Of a stretch of 64,000 bases of DNA, positions 58,223-64,000 are shown one piece after another. How positions within the stretch are numbered: the stretch's first letter is position 1; the number at the start of each line of letters is the position of its first letter. The DNA comes from Halogeometricum pallidum JCM 14848 (GTDB taxonomy: Archaea; Halobacteriota; Halobacteria; Halobacteriales; Haloferacaceae), in NCBI RefSeq assembly GCF_000337095.1, contig NZ_AOIV01000045.1, positions 1 to 64,000 on the forward strand, given 5' to 3'. The position numbers were made by a program, and so were the translations under genes. The notes under the pieces were generated by a model, which was given only the letters and a program-made list of their open reading frames with translations, was not told the DNA's origin and searched no databases.

Positions 58223-59494
58223 ATGAACGTCGACGAACACGCCGAGGAACTCGCCTCCACCCTCGGAGTAGACAAAGCGGAGGTCAAATCCGACCTGGAG
58301 AACCTGCTGTCGTACAGCGTGCCGATAGACGAGGCCAAACAGAGCATTCGCCGGAAGCACGGCGGCGACTCCGGCGCCAGCGCCGCGCCCACCTCGAAGG
58401 ACGTGGCCGACATCGACACCGACGACGGCAACGTCACCGTCACCGTCCAAGTGCTGACCGTGGGCAAGCGCTCCATCCGCTATCAGGGCGAAGAGCAGAC
58501 CATCCGCGAGGGCGAATTCGCGGACGCGACCGGGAAGATATCCTACACGGCGTGGCAGGACTTCGGCTTCGAGGCCGGCGACTCCGTGACGGTCGGCAAC
58601 GCCAACGTCCGCGAGTGGGACGGCAAGCCCGAACTGAACCTCGGGCAGAGCACCACCGTCGCGGTGGAAACGAACCCCGTCGAGACGGCCCACGAGACGG
58701 GCGGCGACACGGACCTCGTGGACCTGCGCGCCGGCGACCGGGGGCGCAACGTCGAAGTCCGCGTCCTCGAATCCGAGGAGCGGGTCATCTCCGGACGCGA
58801 CGGCGACACCACCATCCGGTCGGGCGTCGTCGCCGACGAGTCGGCCCGACTGCCCTTCACCGACTGGGGGGCGCGCCCTGAACTCCGCGAGGGCGAGGCG
58901 TTCCGCTTCGAGGACGTGTACGTCCGCGAGTTCCGCGGTGTCCCGCAGGTGAACCTCTCGGAGTTCACCACGGTCACCCCCCTCTCCCGGGAGGTGGAGG
59001 TGAACGAGAACGCCCCGCGGATGCGGATCGGCGAGGCCGTCGGTTCCGGCGGGATGTTCGACGTGGAGGTCGTCGGCAACCTTCTGGAAGTGCGCGACGG
59101 CTCCGGCCTCATCGAGCGCTGTCCCGACTGCGGGCGCGTCCTGCAGAACGGCCAGTGCCGCACGCACGGCGACGTGGACGGTGAGGACGACATGCGCGTG
59201 AAGGCCATCCTCGACGACGGGAACGGGACCGTGACGGCCGTGCTGGACCGCGAGTTGACCGAGCGACTGTACGGCGCGCCGATGGACGACGCGATGGAGG
59301 CCGCCCGCGAGGCGATGGACAAAGAGGTCGTCGCCGACGAGATTCGGCGGCGGGTCGTGGGGCGGGAGTTCCGCGTCCGCGGCAACCTCTCGGTCGACGA
59401 CTACGGGGCGAACCTCGAAGCGACCGAGTTCGAGGAGACCGAGGACGACCCGGCCGACCGCGCCGCGGCCGTCCTCTCGGAGGTGTCGGCATGA
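58223..59494 (+). CDS. rpa1: replication protein A, RPA1 type (single-stranded DNA-binding)
   Basis: This 423-residue protein has a helical N-terminal module (residues 1-48, VDEHAEELASTLGVDKAEVK) and three OB folds: about 70-165 (TVTVQVLTVGKRSIRY, WQDFGFEAGDSVTVGNANVR), about 170-265 (VEVRVLESEERVISGR, WGARPELREGEAFRF) and about 275-400. The last contains a zinc knuckle, CPDCGRVLQNGQCRTHGD. It coats single-stranded DNA in replication, repair and recombination. It heads the operon rpa1-rpap1-rpe, overlapping rpap1 by four bases; this gene order is known from Haloferax volcanii. The gene name follows that synteny. Confidence 0.94.
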   Translation: MNVDEHAEELASTLGVDKAEVKSDLENLLSYSVPIDEAKQSIRRKHGGDSGASAAPTSKDVADIDTDDGNVTVTVQVLTVGKRSIRYQGEEQTIREGEFADATGKISYTAWQDFGFEAGDSVTVGNANVREWDGKPELNLGQSTTVAVETNPVETAHETGGDTDLVDLRAGDRGRNVEVRVLESEERVISGRDGDTTIRSGVVADESARLPFTDWGARPELREGEAFRFEDVYVREFRGVPQVNLSEFTTVTPLSREVEVNENAPRMRIGEAVGSGGMFDVEVVGNLLEVRDGSGLIERCPDCGRVLQNGQCRTHGDVDGEDDMRVKAILDDGNGTVTAVLDRELTERLYGAPMDDAMEAAREAMDKEVVADEIRRRVVGREFRVRGNLSVDDYGANLEATEFEETEDDPADRAAAVLSEVSA

Positions 59495-61578
59495 GCGTCA
59501 TCGAGAACCGCCGCGAGGTGGCCTACCGCGTGTTCGCCGCGGAGTTCGACGACGCGACGCTCTCGTACTCCGAGGGCGACGAGGAGCGGGCGCCGAACTA
59601 CGTCGTCACGCCGACCGGCGCGCGCGTGAACCGCCTGTTCGCCGTCGGCGCCCTCACCGAAGTCGAATCGGTGAACGAAGAGGTGCTGCGGGGGAGAATC
59701 GCCGACCCGACGGGCGTGTTCGTCACCTACGCCGGGCAGTACCAACCGGAGGCGATGAACTTCCTCGACCGCGCGACGCCGCCGATGTTCGTCTCCATCA
59801 CGGGCAAGGCGCGGACGTACGAACCCGACGACGGCGACCGGGTGTTCACCTCGGTCCGCCCAGAGAGCATCAACGAAGTCGACGCCGGCACGCGGGACCG
59901 CTGGGTCGTCGCCGCCGCGAGAGCGACGCTCGAACGCGTGGCGACGATGCGGGCCGCATTGGCGATGGACCGCCGCGGCGACGACCTGCGCGTCGCCCTC
60001 GAAGCGCGCGGCGTGGACGAGTCGCTGGCCGCGGGCGTCCCCCTCGCCATCGACCACTACGGCACGACCGAGCACTACCTCGAAGCGGTCCGCGCGATGG
60101 CCGTGCAGGCGCTCGAACTCGTCGCGGGCGACCGCGACGCCGTCGACTCCCTGGCGGTCGACCCCGACGAAGTCGGACCGGACGAACTCGGTCCGCTTCC
60201 GACGGTCCCGGCGGCGACGGAACCCGAGGGCGGCGACGCGGCCCTCACCGAGGTCCGCGAGGGCGGTGAAACGGCGGAGAATGCCGTGACCGACTCCGAC
60301 GACGCGGAGAGCGGGACCGGCGACGGCGCGGAACCGACCGGGGCGGGCGCCGACTCGGAACTCGAATCCGACCCCGAATCCGAGTCCGTCGCCGACGACC
60401 CGACGACGGGGACGACCGCTGACGCTGACGCGGACGCCGACGCGAACGCGGCCGCCGAGTCGTCCGAGACCGAACGAGAGACGACCGAACCCGGAATGGA
60501 GACGGCGGCCGACGCGGCGTCGGCGCCCGACTCGTCCGCAACTGACCCGTCCGGACCCGACCCGTCGACGGAGGCGCCCGACGCCGCGTCGGAGTCGGAT
60601 GAGGCGTCCGGTCAGACCGAGACCGAAACGGAGTCGGACTCGACCGAACGGACCGCCGCCTCCGCGACGGCGGACGCCGGCGGGTCGCGGAGCGACTCGG
60701 AGCCGTCCGGGTCGACGGACGGACTGGGCGACTTCGATGAGGGGTCGTCCGCGGCCTCGAAAGCACCCGGAGACGAGACGGTCGAATCCGAAGACGGGGC
60801 GGCGGGCGGACTGGGCGATTTCGACGCGGCCGACGCCGGACCCGACGAGACGGAAGACGCCGAGTCGGATGCAATGGAGTCGGGTACCACCGAGTCCGAC
60901 GCCGCCGAGGACGGATCGCTGGCGGCGGCCGAGGCCCGAGACGAGGAGACGGCCGCGTCCTCGGGCGAGATGTACGAGATGGGAGACGACGAACGCGCCG
61001 AGTTAGAAGAGGAGTTCGGCGCGGAGTTCTCCACCGGGAACGAGGTCGACGACGCCGGCGAGGCCGACATCGACGTGCCCGACGCCGACGAGGTGGAGGC
61101 GCAGGCGGCCGAGGCGAACGCGACGACGAACGGGGAGTCCCCGTCGCCCGCCGAGTCGGCGGCGTCCGAATCCGACGCGGCGACGGAGGAACCGGCGGCG
61201 TCGCCGGACGACCCCCGTCCGGACACGCAGGCCCCCGACGCGGCGGCCGCGGACTCGCCCGAGACGGTCGACCCGTCCGACGCCGAGACGGAGGCGCCGA
61301 CGGCGGACGACGCCGGGACGAAGGCGGCCGAATCGGTCGATACCACGGAGGCGGCCGACGGCGCGGACGCCGAGGCCGAGGACGTGGACCTCGAAGACGC
61401 CGTCGTGGAGGTGATGGCCGACCTGGACGACGGCGACGGCGCGGACCGCGAGGCGGTCGTCGAGGCCATCGCCGACCGCTACGGCGCCGACCCCGACGAC
61501 GTGGACGACGCGATTCAGGACGCCCTCATGAGCGGCAAGTGCTACGAGCCGAACGAGGGCACGCTGAAGTCCATCTGA
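59491..61578 (+). CDS. rpap1: RPA-associated protein RPAP1, with long acidic linker
   Basis: This 695-residue protein has a conserved N-terminal OB-like domain of about 230 residues (COG3390 type; REVAYRVFAAEFDDATLSY, TRVNRLFAVGALTEVESVNE in part as ARVNRLFAVGALTEVESVNE). A very acidic Ser/Thr/Ala/Glu/Asp linker of about 380 residues follows, and a C-terminal winged-helix-like domain (VDLEDAVVEVMADLDDGDGA, then ALMSGKCYEPNEG). RPAP1 binds RPA1 in Haloferax volcanii. The linker holds two GLGDFD motifs (residues 411 and 440). The start overlaps the rpa1 stop. Confidence 0.93.
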   Translation: MSVIENRREVAYRVFAAEFDDATLSYSEGDEERAPNYVVTPTGARVNRLFAVGALTEVESVNEEVLRGRIADPTGVFVTYAGQYQPEAMNFLDRATPPMFVSITGKARTYEPDDGDRVFTSVRPESINEVDAGTRDRWVVAAARATLERVATMRAALAMDRRGDDLRVALEARGVDESLAAGVPLAIDHYGTTEHYLEAVRAMAVQALELVAGDRDAVDSLAVDPDEVGPDELGPLPTVPAATEPEGGDAALTEVREGGETAENAVTDSDDAESGTGDGAEPTGAGADSELESDPESESVADDPTTGTTADADADADANAAAESSETERETTEPGMETAADAASAPDSSATDPSGPDPSTEAPDAASESDEASGQTETETESDSTERTAASATADAGGSRSDSEPSGSTDGLGDFDEGSSAASKAPGDETVESEDGAAGGLGDFDAADAGPDETEDAESDAMESGTTESDAAEDGSLAAAEARDEETAASSGEMYEMGDDERAELEEEFGAEFSTGNEVDDAGEADIDVPDADEVEAQAAEANATTNGESPSPAESAASESDAATEEPAASPDDPRPDTQAPDAAAADSPETVDPSDAETEAPTADDAGTKAAESVDTTEAADGADAEAEDVDLEDAVVEVMADLDDGDGADREAVVEAIADRYGADPDDVDDAIQDALMSGKCYEPNEGTLKSI

Positions 61579-61582
61579 GCCG

Positions 61583-62377
61583 ATGGCGCGCCGACGCGAC
61601 GAACCGATAGTCGAACCCGTGCCGGGCGACCCGGCGGCCGTCGCGCGCCTCGGCCCCGACGCTGAAAGGGAGCGAGCGCTCGTCGTCGCCGACTACCACG
61701 CGGGCATCGAGGCGGGTCTGCGCTACGAACGCGGCGTCGAACTCGACAGCGACGCGGACGTGCGACTCGCCCGCCTCACCCGACTGCTGGACGAGACGGA
61801 CCCCGACCGACTGGTCGTGCTGGGGGACTTAGGACACCGCATCGGCAACCCGCGCGGCGACGAGACCGAGGAGTTGGAGACGCTCGTCGACCGAATCACG
61901 GAGAGAGTGCCCGTGACGCTCGTCCGCGGCAACCACGACGGCGGCATCGCGGAGGCGTTCGGTGACCGCATCGACGTGACCGAAGGGGCGGGCGTCCGAC
62001 TCGGCCGCGTCGGCTTCGTCCACGGCCACACGTGGCCGGCGCGCGAGGTGGTCGAGAGCGAGGCGGTCTGCGCGGCGCACGAACACCCCGCGGTGCGACT
62101 CGAAGACAGCGTCGGCGGGGGCCGAAAAGAGCGTGCGTGGCTTCGCGGCCCGATGAACCCCGACCCGTTCGCGGCGCAGTTGGGACTGGAGGTGGCCGAC
62201 CTCGACTGGAAATCGCCCGAACTCGTCGTCTTCCCGGCGTTCAACGACCGCTCCGGCGGGACGTGGGCGAACGTCGAGGGACAGGGCTTCCTCTCGCCGT
62301 TCCTCCCGGCGGGCGTCTTCGACGCGGACGCCTACCTGCTCGACGGAACGCGACTCGGCCCGTACCGCTCCGTGTGA
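61583..62377 (+). CDS. rpe: RPA-associated metallophosphoesterase Rpe
   Basis: This 264-residue calcineurin-like phosphoesterase has the dimetal motifs in order: VVADYHAGIEAG, VLGDLGHR, LVRGNHDGGIA and VGFVHGHTWPA. It follows rpap1 by four bases and is the third member of the rpa1-rpap1-rpe operon described in Haloferax volcanii. The biochemical substrate is not known to me; a nuclease or phosphodiesterase acting on DNA ends would fit the operon. The C-terminal part (FPAFNDRSGGTWANVEGQG) is a family-specific cap. Confidence 0.93.
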   Translation: MARRRDEPIVEPVPGDPAAVARLGPDAERERALVVADYHAGIEAGLRYERGVELDSDADVRLARLTRLLDETDPDRLVVLGDLGHRIGNPRGDETEELETLVDRITERVPVTLVRGNHDGGIAEAFGDRIDVTEGAGVRLGRVGFVHGHTWPAREVVESEAVCAAHEHPAVRLEDSVGGGRKERAWLRGPMNPDPFAAQLGLEVADLDWKSPELVVFPAFNDRSGGTWANVEGQGFLSPFLPAGVFDADAYLLDGTRLGPYRSV

Positions 62378-62405
62378 CGGGCGGAGGCGGGCCGACGCCC
62401 GACGG

Positions 62406-62888
62406 TCAGTTCGCTCTCGACCGACCGCCTCGACCGGAGTCGTCCTCTCGTTCTCCCTCGGCTTCGGTCCGCAGTTCGGAGAGCATCGACAGGACGGTCG
62501 AATACCCCTCCAGACGGCCCTTCTCGTACTCGCTCAGCGCCGCGTACGGGCGGTCGGGGTCGGCACCGTCCGCCTCCCGAACGACGGATTCGACGCGGGC
62601 GAGCGTCCGGGAGTCCAACTCGCCCGCGTCGACGCCGCCGTAGTGCGCGTCGGGGCGAGGCGCCGACTCGGACGGGTCCATCTCGTACTCGCCGTCATCG
62701 ACCCGGACGACGCCCTCTTCGACCAGTCGGTCGAGCACGTCCCGCGTCTGGGCCGGCGTCCCGTCCGCGAGGACGGCGACGTGCTCGGCGCTCCGAGGTT
62801 CGTCCAAAATCTCGACCGCGGAGACGACACGTTCGCGCAGCGTGAACACGTGCGTCCACGAGCCAGGGGACCACCGTGACCGCTTCAT
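62406..62888 (-). CDS. winged-helix domain protein, unknown regulator-like
   Basis: This 160-residue protein has a predicted winged helix: FTLRERVVSAVEILDEPRSA, then TPAQTRDVLDRLVEEGVVRV, followed by DDGEYEM as the wing (about residues 15-70). A second helical part with LARVESVVREAD and YEKGRLEGYSTVLSMLSELR may mediate oligomerisation. It resembles haloarchaeal HTH proteins of the DUF7342 sort, but I am not certain. A minus-strand TATA-like box (cataagtgg, 62908-62916) precedes ATG 62888. It is convergent with rpe. Confidence 0.8.
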   Translation of the reverse strand: MKRSRWSPGSWTHVFTLRERVVSAVEILDEPRSAEHVAVLADGTPAQTRDVLDRLVEEGVVRVDDGEYEMDPSESAPRPDAHYGGVDAGELDSRTLARVESVVREADGADPDRPYAALSEYEKGRLEGYSTVLSMLSELRTEAEGEREDDSGRGGRSRAN

Positions 62889-63093
62889 ACGTTCCCGCTA
62901 GGCGGAACCACTTATGACTGTGATGGCAGATTTGTTATATTTCATCTTTCAGCGGCCTACGAACAACGGTCTCGGCGGGTGAGTTCAACGAACCGGGGGA
63001 CCGCGCGTCCGGGGCGGGCGGGTCGCCGAACGACTGGCGGATGATGCGAGGGATGGCTTGGTCGGTCTTCCGACGAATCCGCCGACCCCCGTG

Positions 63094-63122
63094 AGCGGTG
63101 CGCTTAATCCGCTTGCACCGCT
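63094..63122 (+). promoter_or_regulatory. inverted repeat embracing the helicase TATA box (candidate operator)
   Basis: agcggtgc (63094-63101) and gcaccgct (63115-63122) are a perfect 8-base inverted repeat. The 13-base spacer gcttaatccgctt holds the TATA-like box gcttaatcc, about 26 bases before ATG 63133. A dimeric repressor on this site would block TBP. Confidence 0.5.
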
Positions 63123-63132
63123 AGTGCTGTCG

Positions 63133-64000
63133 ATGCGAGACGCGACGGCCGCGCAGGGTATGGACGCGTTCACGACGCTCGGCGAGAGGGTCCGCGCGGC
63201 GCTCTCCGAACGGGGATTCACGACGCCCACGGAGCCGCAGCGACGGGCGATTCCGCCGATAGCCGCCGGGCGGAACGCCCTCGTCCTCGCCCCCACGGGA
63301 ACCGGGAAGACGGAGACGGCGATGCTGCCGGTGCTCGACGCGATAGTCGAGTCCGACCCCGAGGAGCGGGAGGGCATCTCGGCGCTGTACATCACGCCGC
63401 TGCGCGCCCTCAACCGCGACATGCGGGAGCGCCTCGACTGGTGGGGCGAGGAACTCGATATCGAGGTGGACGTCCGCCACGGCGACACCACGCAGTACCA
63501 GCGAGGAAAGCAGGCGAACGACCCGCCGGACGTGCTCGTGACGACGCCGGAGACGCTGCAGGCGATGCTGACGGGGAAGAAGCTCCGGAAGGCGCTGTCG
63601 GACGTGCGCCACGTCGTCGTCGACGAAGTGCATGAACTCGCCTCGGCCAAGCGCGGCGCGCAGTTGACTATCGGTTTAGAGCGCCTCCGCGCCCTCGCCG
63701 GCCCGTTCCAGCGGGTCGGCCTCTCGGCGACGGTCGGGTCCCCCGAGGAGGTGGGGAAGTTCCTCACCGGCGACCGGGCGTTCGAAATCGTGGAGGTCGA
63801 CGCCGGGAGCAAGGTGGAGTTCACCGTCGTCCACCCCGAGATAACCCGCGAGGACCGGGAGTTGGCCGGGCGGTTGGCCTCCGAGGACGAGATGGCCAGC
63901 CACGTCCGCCTCATACGCGACATCGTGCGCGACCACGAGTCCACGCTCGTCTTCGTCAACACCCGTCAGACGGCCGAAGCCCTCGGCTCGCGGTTCAAAG
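63133..64000 (+). CDS. Lhr-like DEAD/DEAH-box helicase, 3' end beyond the window
   Basis: The first 289 residues of a superfamily 2 helicase are visible and the frame runs off the window without a stop. They show the Q-motif region GFTTPTEPQRRAIPPIAAGR, Walker A LAPTGTGKTETAMLPV (about residue 57), TPLRALNRDMRERL, the DEVH box in VVVDEVHELASAKRG, motif III GLSATVGSPEE and part of motif IV TLVFVNTRQTAEALG. The DEVHEL form and order match Lhr-type helicases of archaea. ATG 63133 is chosen over 63160 because its distance to the TATA-like box gives a leaderless start. Confidence 0.9.
   Translation, partial: MRDATAAQGMDAFTTLGERVRAALSERGFTTPTEPQRRAIPPIAAGRNALVLAPTGTGKTETAMLPVLDAIVESDPEEREGISALYITPLRALNRDMRERLDWWGEELDIEVDVRHGDTTQYQRGKQANDPPDVLVTTPETLQAMLTGKKLRKALSDVRHVVVDEVHELASAKRGAQLTIGLERLRALAGPFQRVGLSATVGSPEEVGKFLTGDRAFEIVEVDAGSKVEFTVVHPEITREDRELAGRLASEDEMASHVRLIRDIVRDHESTLVFVNTRQTAEALGSRFK

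Noticed and set aside
59401-60075. 224-residue minus-strand frame inside the rpap1 region.
   Set aside because: Complement of the OB-like domain; Arg/Ala/Val/His-rich and motif-free.
62924-62992. 22-codon frame in the A/T-rich part of the winged-helix/helicase gap (MTVMADLLYF...).
   Set aside because: Lies within the promoter region of the minus-strand gene, has no promoter fit of its own, and is probably chance.
1-64000. Search by eye for tRNA, rRNA, CRISPR arrays, insertion sequences, integrases, toxin-antitoxin pairs and defence genes.
   Set aside because: No tRNA-like T-loops, regular spacer repeats, transposase motifs or defence hallmarks were recognised. A tRNAscan, CRISPR finder and ISfinder run would confirm.

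Overview
This window reads as an ordinary chromosomal segment of an extremely halophilic archaeon (class Halobacteria, probably a Haloferax/Halogeometricum-like lineage; the genus cannot be fixed from the sequence alone). The reasons are high GC with GC-rich third codon positions, very acidic Asp/Glu-rich proteins, archaeal information-processing genes (transcription factor S, archaeal NAC, SBDS, RPA1 with its associated proteins, an Lhr-type helicase) and halophile-specific families (PGF-CTERM surface protein, bacterio-opsin-activator-type regulator, small zinc-ribbon proteins). Most genes appear leaderless: a TATA-like box lies about 25-30 bases before the start codon. No rRNA, tRNA, CRISPR array, insertion sequence, integrase or prophage was recognised. 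No gene-free stretch exceeds 300 bases. The longest are 53136-53414, 25958-26220, 62889-63132, 34065-34296 and 39471-39702, and apart from promoters and short inverted repeats I see nothing firm in them.

Layout. 1-4331: end of an RND/MMPL exporter, inositol-phosphatase family enzyme, acylphosphatase and a phosphoglucosamine-type mutase. 4465-9510: a four-gene BMP-type nucleoside ABC importer (lipoprotein, double ATPase, two permeases). 9587-18081: two hypotheticals, geranylgeranyl reductase-like flavoprotein, an AbgA-like M20 hydrolase, NhaC antiporter with a coupled small protein, a uS10-like protein, a Nudix hydrolase, a predicted RecB/Cas4-like nuclease of the DUF5787 type, and a winged-helix protein. 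18214-24182: enoyl-CoA hydratase, soluble chemoreceptor, TFS, tRNA m1A methyltransferase with NAC, and an O-methyltransferase. 24281-31834: acyl-CoA metabolism (methylmalonyl-CoA mutase and epimerase, two acyl-adenylate ligases, acyl-CoA dehydrogenase). 31890-34064: an MFS carrier and a lactonase-type metallo-beta-lactamase.

34297-39864 is a signalling block: receiver-only protein, receiver-HalX-GAF-BAT-HTH regulator and PAS/GAF histidine kinase, flanked by tiny zinc-ribbon proteins. 39988-46515 holds a UPF0058 protein, a MutS-like ATPase with an N-terminal helix-hairpin-helix, an apparently cytosolic FG-GAP/UnbV protein and an XPD/DinG-type helicase. 46574-53135: MFS carrier, NAD(P)HX repair enzyme translationally coupled to MoaC, a PGF-CTERM surface glycoprotein, and HflX. 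53415-58047: FUN14, SBDS, NifU-like, thioredoxin, riboflavin-pathway reductase, a glycosyltransferase and a DSPYQ-repeat protein. 58223-62377 is the rpa1-rpap1-rpe single-strand DNA-binding operon, followed by a winged-helix protein and the start of an Lhr-like helicase that runs off the window.

No dramatic new system (defence island, mobile element) is evident. The items most worth a second look are the DUF5787 nuclease-like protein with its cysteine cluster, the linear motifs in the disordered RPAP1 linker, the four tiny zinc-ribbon proteins, the inverted repeat embracing the helicase promoter, and the mini-ORF coupled to the PGF-CTERM gene.
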